A stretch of 64,000 nucleotides of DNA from Marasmius tenuissimus (Eukaryota; Basidiomycota; Agaricomycetes; Agaricales; Marasmiaceae), in the NCBI GenBank assembly GCA_029532415.1, contig JAQOTA010000050.1:5766001-5830000 (forward strand), written 5' to 3'. Shown in pieces: positions 10,371 through 21,874 of the stretch. The notes under the pieces were generated by a model that worked only from the letters and a program-made list of their open reading frames with translations, was not told the DNA's origin and made no database searches. Made by a program: the position numbers and the translations under genes. Numbering within the stretch: the stretch's first letter is position 1; each line of letters begins with the position of its first letter.

Positions 10371-13145
10371 CTAATTCTTCTTCGCGAGAGTCAAGCTCTT
10401 CATCTTCTCCTCCAACATATGGCAAAGATCGCCGCCCGGAACCTCCTTCCTCGTCAACGAGGGTCCAAGAACCGGCGATGGAGGTACCTCCGTCTTCACC
10501 GTCACAGGCTTAGGGACGGGTGTTTGTGGCTCATCGACGTCGACAACCTTGACGACAGCCTTGCCCTCCAGTACCTTTCTAACTTTATCCGCATCCCATG
10601 ACCGCCTTGACGATAATGGCGACGGCGATGGGGTATCTCCGGATCCGCCAGAGAATGCGTCCCAGAATGCGCCTCCGAGCTTGCCAAGTAGCGTCTGGCT
10701 TGCAAGGGTAGCAGTAGCAGCGTACATAATCTGCTGCTGCTGCTCCGCTGTCGTTGACGATGTCGAGGGAGTAGGCTTCTTTCCGAGAGCACCAGCACCA
10801 GTGCCAGAACCCAAGAACCCGGTACCCAGCACCTTCGAGAGCGACGAGAAACCGGGAGTAGGTGAACTGGGAGGTAAGTTGGCCTTTTGACTCGAGACGA
10901 AGTAGTGAGGTTTGAGTTGGCTCGCAAGGCTCCGGCCGGTGAGGGATGCTTTCGGGTTGATGAGATGGGGTGAAGTGAGGTATTGCGATGGAGGCGACGA
11001 GGGTGCTTGTGAGGGTAAAGGAGCGAAGGGTGAAGGTGAGGTGATTCGGTCGGGGGAGTATTTCTTGTGAACCGTAGGAGGACTGGGAGTCGGTGCATGT
11101 AAAGGTGGGGAGGCGGGTGATAGCGATTTGGGGTTCGGGTTGACGGGGCGAGGGTGAGCTGTGTGCGAAGCTGCCATCTTCGTCCATAGATGCATGCGGT
11201 ACCTGAGTCGAGACTCACGTTCAGCTCACTTTCATGGAGAAAAAAGAAAAAAAAAAAACTTACGCATCGATGCTCTTCATCGTGAAAGTATTCGACTCCA
11301 CGAATTGCTCAAACTCTGGTGCTTCGCGAGTCGCCTCTTCCACGTCCATGGCCTCGTTCAAAGCCGGGTTCATGTTCTCTTGCAATCTTCTCGTGGGCGT
11401 GGTGACTTGCTCGTCCTCTTCGTGACTCTGAGCAGCGAGTACGTCACGCACCCACCTGCTAATGTTCAGTTCTTCTTGCTGTTGATGTCTAAGACCGGCG
11501 CTCGAGATTTCTGGCATCAAAACAGTGTGAACTGGAGTCACGCCACCACCAAGACCAAAGCCGTGACTATAGCCACCGACGCCGCCCCAGAACGCAGCTT
11601 GTGACGAGGAGATATCTTTCTGGGTGTTGGGGGTGACGAGTGATGAAGTTGCGGCATTCGGAGCAGATGAGGGGATAGCGGTGGACGGCGAAGGAGTAGC
11701 AGCGGCACGTGCAAGGATCTCGTCTGCGGCACTCCTCTCGGGTAAGGGAGCAGGTGGAGGGAGGAAGTCTTCTAGAACAGCACCGTTGACAGCGTTCAGG
11801 TTCATGTTCATTCCATCACCAGCGCCTTTCACCATAGCCTGTGCAGAGGAATGAGAGAGCTGTGAGTGATTGGTGTGACGACCTTCGAGGAGGGCCTTTT
11901 TCAAGCCAGCTATCTCTTGGCGAAGAGCCAGATTCTCGGACTGAGTGGAGCCCAGCTCGGAACGTATAGCTTGCAAGAGGCGATCACGTTCGGCGATGTC
12001 CATTTCGAGGGTACTGATATATTCTGAATTGAAGAGAAGAGATTAGCATGCGATACAAAAGTGCTGCAACGAGGAAAACAAAGAAAATGATAGACAGAAA
12101 GGAATAGGAACGAACCCTTTCTCCGAACCCTGAAATTCCGAGCACTGATCTTGTTCCTCAACTGCCGTTTTTCCTTACTGGTCATTTTCTGGAAAACCTC
12201 GGGCGGAGGGCGCCAGTCTGCCGGCAAATCGTCGTCGTCGTCCTTGTCGTCGCTCATGACACTAGGAGTGCTCTTCTTCGCGGAGACATTTTCCTTGTTC
12301 TTGGTCGCGGTTGTGGTGGGAGGGGGGACAGATGGGGTCGGAATGGCGGCTGGCGCTGAGGCTGCTGTTGTAGTATGTGAGGCTGTGTGCTTCTTTGTGA
12401 TTCCACCTCCTTGAACGGTGCCCTTGCGAGCTTTGCCGTGACCACCAACCTTGACTGGGGTGATGGTCATGATAGGTTCAGGTGAAGATGCCTTCTTGGC
12501 TGCAGAAGCCTTTTCAGTAGCACCCTCGCCCTCCTCGTCTGAGTCATGGTCGTCGTGAGCACCAGACTCCGTAGGCGAACCGACCAGCTGAGGGTCGATT
12601 GCCATCGTTCCGTTAGATACTGATGCTACTGCGGAAGCCATAGTAACGTCCGCTACAGGGTTGTTGGTGCTCGTGCTGACACCGCCCGTGAGCGCACTGA
12701 TGAGGTCGTATTCGGTGGGAGGTAAGAACGGGTTGAAAGCAGTATTCGACCCGTAAGATCCAGCTGATCCACCAGCACCAGCACCCATACCAAATCCCAT
12801 ATTCGAATCCATCTTCCAATCATCATTCAGGAAGTTAAGGAAGGATGTCGCAGACCCTAATCCATACGGATCGTCTGCATGAATTTCAGGAAATGAGTTC
12901 TGGAGAGGTTGCTGCGGTGGAGTCGTCAACAATGAGATCGAAGGCGACGATTCCCTTGACGACGTCGAGGCTGAATGCTCTGGTGAGCCAGGCGAAGCAC
13001 TGCTGGTGCTGGCGCTGGCTGCAGGAAGTGCCGAGGACGATGAAGGACCAAAAAGGTCTGTATTGAGAAATTCTGAGAGATCTGCTTCATTCGCGGTCGT
13101 TGGTGGCGGTGGTGAGTAGAATGCGAGCGGATTGTCGACGAGCAT
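10371..13145 (-). CDS. bZIP transcription factor, large
   Basis: Nuclear DNA-binding regulator of about 870 residues in three exons. Exon 1 (from ATG 13145) encodes a long Ser/Pro/Ala-rich region with acidic stretches, probably for activation. It ends in the basic region: LRNKISARNFRVRRK, the N-x-x-A-x-x-F-R type that contacts DNA. A 5' donor at the codon after RRK removes about 95 nt and gives RRKEYISTLEMDIAERDR, so the leucine-zipper coiled coil begins at the start of exon 2 and runs through LLQAIRSELGSTQSENLALRQ. The rest is Pro/Ser/Thr-rich and ends LTLAKKN at TAG 10371-10373. The second intron near 11.2 kb contains a poly-pyrimidine run. The target pathway cannot be read from sequence. 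The family call is secure. Confidence 0.9.
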
Positions 13146-16100
13146 GATGGTTGTTGAAAACGAAAATGAAAGAAACTTGCTGTGGGTCGTGGTCCGCAGG
13201 CTGCGGTAAATGTTCTCACGCTGGCCCCGAGGGAACTGACGCGGCTCTCGGCGATCGGGTAATTGTTTATGACTAAGTCTTTCTTTCTAGCACTTTCGAT
13301 GCTCCCGACGTCGACGTCGGTCGTGATGGCGCTATCACGCCGGTCTCCAACTGGCAACAACAGTCAACAACTTGTTCAATGTTGCTGCACTTTTATGGGA
13401 CTCTCTGAGAGTCTTTCAGCACTTGAAAAGTCCCCGAAAAATCCTTCGAAATTCTCCATCGATGCCTCGTTACAAGACCCATCTTTCTTTACGTTTCTTG
13501 GCTCCAGAAGGTCTGCTAGTCTGGGTCAACTGGTCGAGATGGGAACCCCCTGTATACCCTACTCCGGATTCTTACCCTGTTTTTACCCCTCATCTCCCCC
13601 GCGTTTTTCTCTCTTCTTTCACTATCGAAATCGATGTCAGGAAATGAGGAATCGATCCATTCCTCGAGGCCCTTCATTTCCTGGCAAAGTTGCAATCGGT
13701 GCCCTATCGTTCTGCTTTCACTCACACTCCCTCACATCGGTTCAGTTTTCCGCGAGCAATCAGAAGGTCCAAGGATCATTTGTCTATCACCGCCCTTCAC
13801 GGTGCCAATAACCTTCGGTATACAAGGAATGGGAAAAGGAGATAATCAAGGACCAGCGCGCCGATATCCCGACCTTGGTTGAGTGGGCAATCAAAATCAG
13901 GCGGCAAGTGGCGTCGCCGTGTTCAATGCACAGCCAGTCCTCCGAAACCTCGTTCGACCAAATTTCTTCGCACTCAGTAAGGCAGCTGGCCCCTCAGAGC
14001 TCTCATGCTCTCGTTGTAGCGGAAGACTCACTCTCTATATCAGGCAAATCACCTCTTACACGAGACGCGACAAGCAGGACCCTGACAAGTGTTAACAGTC
14101 TACTCTGGGCTTTGGATATTTCCCGGGCGACGCCTACACAGCGCCATCTAATCATTTCGATAACGGTCTTGTGTACCCGCTCCAAACCCGTATAGGGCTC
14201 TCGGGATTCCTTTTTCTGCCTTCCGACTTTATCTCGGATCTCGTATGCTCAGTATCCTCTGACCTCAGGACCCTCGAGGACCCATATTCGAGCGTACACA
14301 AGGCCCACCAGCGACTATATATGACACCTGGCTTGACACTCGGTACGGTATCTGGGCTCTCGGCCGACTCCTACGCTACCAATTCCAGTAATCTGTTGCA
14401 TGATTGCGATGCTCTTGTTCGGGGAGACAGCTGGCCCTGACGATGTCCGCCCGACTACCGGTAACAACAGCCACGATACACAACCATGCCGTACCTATTC
14501 TCAGCTTCGACCGTAACGACGACCACCCATAATCTCCGGCCTATCTCCAGCTCGTTGGTCAACTGAATGGATAACCGCACGGGTATTGGACCTGGCATCA
14601 GGAACTCGTGTGGGTGCATTAGGGTGCGCAGAGCATACGACTGTTCGACGCTCAAAACCCTGTTTCAGCTGAAAGAGACGAGCAACGGGGCTCAGAATTC
14701 AATCCCCGGTGGGCTCCAGGCATCGACAGACACCATCCACCATCCACCAACTACCAAGAACAGTGCCCACGAGCACGAAAAGCAAGATCGAACGCTCAGT
14801 CGGCTATCTATTATCTCATACTCCGCGTCTGGTCAACGGCTGATCGGAAATTATACCGACAATTTCCTCCCGACGTCAAGCGAACTCAATGGTCATTCGC
14901 TCAGGGGATTTCCGTCTGGGGTATACGTATTTCTCGGAAATGAATGATAAGACCTTTCTCAATCCGTCCTTTTATCGGTGGTGGGGTAGTAACTTTGAAC
15001 TCGAATCTTCAGCTTGACGGAGCTTCATAGAGCCTCTGCGCTCATCTACATTATGGTGGATCGTCGTAAGACACACGGCCGACCGGAAGACGTGTGTGGA
15101 CTGACTCGGAAGAACGGGAGTTCAAAATGACTACAGGAACATATGTGTCGGGATGTGTCGGCCCTTGTAAGTACTTGTCATTCAACGGAATTCATTTATG
15201 ACTATTCAACATCGAAAAGTGACACTACTAAACAAATTAGGTCGCTAACAAAGTGTTTTTGACGATCTAACGTACCGGAAGTTATCCGACTGGTCCGGAA
15301 GCTAACCGAGTTTTCACATAATTTTCCCGGAGGAAAACCCGTCGAACACGTCTTTTGTTGTCTAGTGCTAGTGCTGTAGGGGGTTAGCTTTATACAGTCA
15401 CCCGCATGGGGTCACCGATGGCGTGCCAGATAGTACAAAAGTTCGAACGAACTTTGTAAAGTTGAATCGAGCCCCATCATCCCCATTCTTCTCTTAGTTT
15501 CCACGCAAGAATAAAAAACCACAATCTCGTCATCCGGGATCCCATGAACTGACACATCTCAATATCTGAATCTTTTGGACGGTTCTAACTCCCTTGCGCT
15601 GCTTGGTACTGCGACCCAAGGGTTCACAAGGGAGGCCCCACTTGCTCAGCACGAGCCGAGGCTCCTCTCGTCCAAACATTGGCACACTCGGAAAGCTGCC
15701 AATCATGTCTCAAGTAGATATGTGGCTCTAGGCTGGCTATATTCTGGCTCCTTTGCTTGTCGTGTAAATCAAGTACTCACTCGCGCCACTCAGGGATGCT
15801 TCAATCTTGGGGACCATATCTTCTGCGTGCTGTTTAATCTCTGCGAAGCGGGAAACTCAAAGTATCAAGCTACTTGACGGCGACTCTCGGCAACTGCCAA
15901 GGAGAGTAATATGAACTCGCCACGCGCCGCAATCAACCCAGAAACGTGCGCTAGGCTTTGTTAGCTTGCACTAGATCAGTGTTCTGTGGCATTCTTTATG
16001 TCTTGGGCCATAGCAATATCCCACAGGCTGTTTACCCTTCCTCTGGTCATATATAGCTCTGATAGGACAGAAATTGACCCTTGCTCGACCCTGCTAAATC

Positions 16101-16411
16101 GTCGCATCCTCTGTCAGAACTCTAATTTCTCTACCGGGCTCTTTGAAGTTGCTAAAAGTGTTTCGGAAGAAGCCGACATTGATTCTCACGCCCCGACGGT
16201 TGGATTCGAGATGCTAGCATTCCAACGAGTAAAAGTCCGATGTCCAAACGACGTCGCTCACATACGCTCACGACTACTACGATACGTCTTTAGCTTCTCT
16301 ACTTGTCAGAAATCAACGGTAACACTAACTTATTTCTGGAGAAGGGCCCCACATTTCAACTTGCTGGGTCTAGTGCGGGGCCCCCGCGCAAAAAGAGTCA
16401 GATTAGATCAG
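13146..16411. other. About 3.3 kb apparently non-coding
   Basis: Between the bZIP start and the P450 pseudogene. Open frames such as 13263-13811 and 14567-14947 (+) lack motifs and do not splice into anything recognisable. A short inverted repeat sits at 15434-15458. No transposase, reverse transcriptase or terminal repeat was recognised. Confidence 0.5.
15434..15458. repeat. Short near-perfect palindrome
   Basis: An 11-base arm TACAAA-GTTCG (with one extra A) is followed by a 2-base centre and its exact reverse complement CGAACTTTGTA. It lies about 1 kb upstream of the P450 pseudogene. Function unknown; it could be a dimeric factor site or chance. Confidence 0.5.
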
Positions 16412-16418
16412 TATATAA
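16412..16418 (+). promoter_or_regulatory. TATA box upstream of the P450 pseudogene
   Basis: TATATAA, 41-47 bp before ATG 16459. The promoter element survives although the coding region is broken. Confidence 0.45.
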
Positions 16419-16458
16419 TGGGATCCTTGTATCGCTCTACATACTAACTGGTGCTATC

Positions 16459-18434
16459 ATGGCGAGTGTACTACGCCAACATGCAAAACTAGCAATTGCC
16501 AGTGGGGCATTCGTATACATCTCCCTTCAGCTTTTGTATCGAATCTTCTTTTACCCTCTTTGACATTTTCCCGGGCCCAAGTTTGCTGTCTGCACAAAAT
16601 ACTACAGAGGATGCTACGATATTATACAGAACGGGAGGTGGTTCGAGCATCTAGAGGTACTTCACATGCGCTATAGTGCGTGGTATGTTCATCTAAGGAC
16701 GCACAACGCCTGATACAGTTGTCTGGGACCTTCAGGCCCCGTAGTCCGGGTGGGTCCTGACCAGGTGAGTCGACTCAGTGCTGCATGCTTCATTAACATC
16801 AACGTGGCTGTCTAAGTATCTACTTAAATAGCTCGACTTCGCGGGCTCCAAGGGATACAACGATATCATGAACAGACCGTATCCTAAAGACCGTGAATAT
16901 TACGGGGTCTTATCAAAGCCGAATCCGGACGCTGTAACAACGGCTTGCAACCCGAGGAACGCATCCAAACGGCGAATCACAATAGGCGCATACTTCTTGA
17001 GGCAAGCAGTGTTTGGATTGGAGCATGTCGTACAAGAAAAAGCGACCCAACATAGAACTCCCTTTTGTAGCCTAGGGCCTTATACTAATGTGTCCTCAGG
17101 TAGACACGCTCATTCGCCGCATTTGTTCCTATGCCAATTCGAAACAACCTATTGACTTGATCTATGGGTTTCGTGCCGCGAGCCTCGACATCATTACCTC
17201 CTATCTCTTCGCTCAAGAGTCTAACAATGCCCTCAATTATCCAAATTTTCGGCATCCAATGACACTCGGCGCTGAGCAGATTGGAAAACGTATGGGTCCC
17301 TAAATACGTTCCTATCCGTTGGAACAAGTTCCCCGAGTGGATTGTTCGTCGGATGATACCAGCAACGGTTCCAGTGCTGGATCAGCAGAACTACCTTGGT
17401 CGACGACTAGAAGAGCTCGTACAATCCTCAAATACATCGGAAGATCAAGTTCCAGCGATCTTCGGCATCTTCTTACACAAAGACCCTGGCACTGGGGAGA
17501 AGGCTTGGACGATCCCACGCTCTCGCCTGCTTGACGAATGTCTTAATCTTCAAGTCGCGGGTACGGATACGACCTCAAATACATGTATGATCGGCCCCCA
17601 TCATTTGCTGAGGGACCGACGCCTCCTCGTTAAATTACAGCGCGAACTAGACGAAGCTTGGCCTGTCCAGGATTCTCCCATTCGCTTTGAGATACTGGAG
17701 AAATTACCATACTTGGTATGTTGGAGATGTCTTCCGCTGCAGTGCGGGACGCACTCAAGGCCTGTATTCGCCACTACAGACCGGCGTGATCAAAGAGTCT
17801 CTGCGCCTGTCACATGGCGTTGTTGACCCACTTCCTCGAATTATCAACCGTCCGGGTTCCACTGTCATGGGGATTCCGGTCCCGGCTGGCGTAAGTCCTT
17901 CTATACTGAATTTTGTGCAGGCTGATAAGTTCAAGGTGGCTTAGACCACCGTTTCATCGTCCGCTTGCTTCGTTCACACCGATCCAGGCGCATTCTCTGA
18001 GCCTACCAAGTTCTGGCCCGAACGATGGCTCGATTTCGTTGGTTCACGAGCTTCAGAAAAACACCTTGTGGCGTTCTCAAAAGGACCTCGGACATGTTTG
18101 GGAATGAAGTCAGTCCTTCTCTCGGTAAGCCCGAACGTCTACGACTCACAAGCACATACTTAATAGCCTCGCTTGGTGTGAGCTCTACCTCATTTTTGGA
18201 TACATTGTCCGGAAGGTAATTCAACAAAAGAGTTCGTGGTAGTGTGGTCTGGCTAGGCGAGACTAACTTAGAGATGACTATTAAGAGGTAAGTCTTACGG
18301 ACGACCTTTTTTCCCGAGATGAAACGGTAGCTCAAACGGTTCGCACTAGAGACGGGGACATCAGGTTCCGAGATCACTTCCTGCCTTCCTACCCTGGGCG
18401 CCACCTCTACGCCAATGTGATCTTGCAGGACTGA
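16459..18434 (+). pseudogene. Cytochrome P450 pseudogene (trichodiene-oxygenase-like), copy 1 of tandem pair
   Basis: Closely matches the P450 at 19548-21534 exon by exon, so lesions can be read by comparison. The membrane anchor and proline hinge are interrupted: FFYPL then TGA (16561-16563) then HFPGP, where the sister copy has AGA (Arg). Two bases are missing at about 17283, between EQI and ENVWVPKY. The donor of the third intron is GC with poor context. The segment before the last exon has no clean splice path. Motifs that remain include AGTDTTSN (oxygen-binding I helix), ESLR (ExxR), PERW, and the heme-Cys loop FSKGPRTCLG, followed by a C-terminal block ending at TGA 18432-18434. I consider it inactive; the good preservation elsewhere suggests recent decay. 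Confidence 0.85.
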
Positions 18435-19490
18435 GTATGTATCAATCGAAGGAACCCTTCATATAGATAAAGTGCCTTCTGCCTGGCGTTGCGATTTTTT
18501 ACATACCATGGCCCTCCGAGTATCTCGATTGGAATATTCTCAACTTTCTATCAAGGTTCCTGGGGCCTGAGTAGATGGCTTCAATAGTCATAGGAGGGGA
18601 CGGGGGTGGTTGAGTCTGCCTTGATCGTTGCTGCTATCACCTAGTATGCACGTCGACCCTGTTCAACCATCATTTAATGTGGACCGAGTCATTAATCATT
18701 GCTCGCATTCCAGCTGTTCGCCAGTGCCTCGGATACCAAATTCGGTTCTCGAGCTTTTCGAATACACTGCAAATCGTGGTTCTGGGAAAATGCAATGCGT
18801 GTTGGTCTGGCTGTGTGCTTGGACGCTGCCTAAGGCCTCTATCCCTGCTCGCTTCAGTCCCAATCACTGAACCGAAATTGTTTTTACTCGGTTAATTTGA
18901 TTTTTGGTGTTTGATCTGTGGAAGAATACTCCTCTTTTGGCTCTTGTCAACGGTTTAACCTCGTCGGCACCCTCCATATGTTGTCTTCGACGACAGAATG
19001 ATGACATTAACTCCAAAGGTGCGGGAACTAGGCTGGGGTTATCACTTGATTCCTAGATGATATAGCACTTTGCTCAAGGTGGTGATCTTCATGAGCCACA
19101 TGAACATGAACCCAGTCGCATGTCGGACGGCTGCCGAGGTCAGAAGGCGGGAATTAGGTGGGAGAAGCAACTCAGAAGATTCCTACGGTAATTCCCACGC
19201 TCGCTTGATGTGGCTTCAAGTTGGAAAGCTTCGATCTGACGCAGGAATCGGCACCAATCTCAGCACAGCAGTGGGCTCCAGGATGCCGCAAGTGGCGACC
19301 GTAGTCTAAGTCTTGCAATACCTGATTGAAGCCATGTTCTTGGTATAGAATCGGTTGGTGCGTGCCTCATCCTACTAACTCAAGTTAGGCCCTGGTTGTC
19401 AAAGTGTCAAAGCGTGGTCAAAGCCACGTTGATCAAACCGGGTGCAAACCGGATGCACTCCAGGACAATGACATTGAGGCCTTGATGGAC
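18435..19490. other. Intergenic, about 1.1 kb, between the tandem P450 copies
   Basis: No open frame with recognisable content. It should include the promoter of the downstream P450. Confidence 0.5.
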
Positions 19491-19498
19491 ATATATAT
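19491..19498 (+). promoter_or_regulatory. TATA box of the intact tandem P450
   Basis: ATATATAT, 50-57 bp upstream of ATG 19548; same relative placement as in the pseudogene copy. Confidence 0.5.
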
Positions 19499-19547
19499 GG
19501 GGGTTTGTTACATCCAATCTCTATCTTCCCACTAACTGATCTCAATC

Positions 19548-21534
19548 ATGACGAACATCCCCCCCCACTGGCAGTATACAACGCCGGCAATCGCCAGTTT
19601 CCTCTTCATCTACACGCTATCAAGATTTGTTTACCGAATATTCTTTCACCCTCTTAGACGTTTTCCAGGGCCAACGCTTGCTGCTTGTACTAAATACTAT
19701 CGAGGCTATTACGATATCGTGCAGAACGGGGGGTGGCTCGAACAGCTGGAGGAACTCCATAGACTGTATGGTACGTACCACATATCGGCCACAATTGCGG
19801 CGGTAATCATCATGCTGTACCGAATCTCAATAGGTCCTGTGGTTCGGGTAGCGCCCAATCAGGTTAGTAGGATCTCTCTGGCAGTAAATGACTGTTATTG
19901 ATGGAAAACCGTTTGTGGACAATCAGCTCGACTTCTCTGGCTCGAAGGCATACGACGACATCATCAGTAAACCGTACCCTAAAGATCACGAATATTATAA
20001 AGTCCTAGGGAAGCCAAACGCCGATGCTCTCGTCACGACTTGTAGCCCAAAAGAGGCTTCCGGGAGACGACTTGCGATAGGCGCGTACCTCTCAAGGAAG
20101 GCGGTCTTCCGACTGGAGTATGACGTGCAAGAGAAAGTGAGTGATCGAACATGCGAGAGCCGGTTCAATGTCATATTCACGTCGGAGGTTTGCTGACATC
20201 CACCTTCCTTGTTAGGTAGACACGCTCGTTCACCGGCTCTCTTCTCACGTCGGTTCAGAGGAACCGGTTGACTTAACCTATGCGTTTCGCGCTGCGAGCC
20301 TCGACATCATCACGTCCTATCTCTTCGCTCAAAAATTCAACAGTCTTGATTATCCGAAGTTTCGGCATCCAATGATCCTAAGCCTACAGCAGGTGGCGGA
20401 AAATATCTGGTTTCCAAAGTACATCCCCATTCCCTGGGACAAATTCCCCGACTGGATCGTTCGTAGACTGGTACCAGCTGCAATTCCGATGCTCGATCAG
20501 CAGAACCACCTTAATCGTCGATTTGTGGAACTCGTACAATCAGATGCCGCAGATGAACAGAAACAAGCTCCAGCAATCTTTGACGCCTTCCTGCATAAAG
20601 GACCCGATGGTAAAAAGGCATGGACAGTTCCTCGTGCCCGCCTGCTCGACGAATGCATCAGTCTCCAAGTTGCCGGTACTGACACGGTTGCAAACGCGTG
20701 TATGGTAGGCACCCACCATCTACTGAGGAACCCACAAATTCTCGTCAAATTGCGGCGAGAGCTGGACCAGACATGGCCTGAACGTGATTCTCCGATGAAT
20801 TTGGAGCAACTAGAGAAGCTACCGTATTTGGTATGTTGGGCCGCTTCAAGCTCCGTCTTCAGTGCGAGAAGGGCTGATGAGTACTCCATGACCATAGACG
20901 GGTGTGATTAAGGAGTCCCTTCGTCTATCTCATGGTGTCGTCGACCCACTCCCGCACATTGTCAACCGCCCCGATGCCACTGTCATGGATATCCCGGTTC
21001 CAATTGGGGTCAGCTCTGAGTTCAATGCTATTGTTACCTGGTCTTCACGGTTACTGATCGATGCGAGTTTGTAGACCACCGTCTCATCGTCATGCTACTT
21101 TGTTCATACCGATCCCAGCGTGTTCTTCGAACCTACCCGGTTCCAACCAGAACGCTGGCTCGATCCTGCCGACGCGCGTGATTTGGATAAACATCTTGTG
21201 GCGTTTACAAAAGGGCCCCGAATGTGCATAGGAGTGAAGTACGTCTCCTCGTCATCGTCACCTTCCGATTCCTGAATGCTTTTGTCCTCCAAATCACATC
21301 GTCAACTCAGTCTAGCTTGGTGCGAGCTCTATCTCATTTTTGGGCATATTTTCCGGAAATTGGATCTGGAGACAACCATCGCGACGTCAGTACACTCCTT
21401 CACTCCTCCCTCCGTGACATGAATGAGACTGAAGATGATACATTTTCAGGGAAGAGGAAATTCGATTCCGGGATCATTTTGTGCCCTCATACACGGGCCG
21501 CCACCTCTATGCCGATGTAAAATTGAGGAGTTGA
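19548..21534 (+). CDS. Cytochrome P450 monooxygenase (trichodiene-oxygenase-like), copy 2
   Basis: Heme-thiolate monooxygenase, ER-anchored by the N-terminal hydrophobic helix (IASFLFIYTLSRFVYRIFF) followed by the hinge RRFPGP. Exons join cleanly across about seven introns to a protein of roughly 500 residues ending VKLRS, TGA 21532-21534. Visible elements: GPVVRVAPNQ early beta block; AGTDTVANAC in helix I (second Thr of the usual AGTDTT is Val); ESLR in helix K; PERW; heme-binding FTKGPRMCIG with the axial Cys; and the conserved NLAWCELYLIFG after it. It resembles basidiomycete P450s annotated as trichodiene oxygenase, which act on terpenoids or other hydrophobic substrates, but no terpene cyclase or other cluster gene is nearby. 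Substrate unknown. Confidence 0.88.
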
Positions 21535-21874
21535 ATCCTTCGGTTGAAGGCCTTGCCATGACCGCTCATGTATGTATAGTACCTTGTATAATCACTCACG
21601 AATACCAGCAACTGCATGATACATACCAAAATCTTGAGAAGCTCACTGCGAGCGCATGATTGGAAGCTACTGATCCTCGAGAGCAAATGCAATCTTGCGC
21701 ATTCCAATTCGGACCCAACTTTGGAACCTTGCTGTAACCTGTAATGGTTGGGCGTGTACCGCCGGATGGAAGATACTTATCGTAACTCCCAGTCTATCGA
21801 CACATCATTTCATGGACCGAACAGAAATAGATACTATACGCTACGCTAATGAATTGTTTATACACCAAGCAATG

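Noticed and set aside
9880..10425. 181-codon minus-strand frame
   Set aside because: Low complexity and overlaps the bZIP 3' end in another frame.
13263..13811. 182-codon plus-strand frame
   Set aside because: No motif, no splice support; Ser/Phe/Pro-rich content looks like chance.
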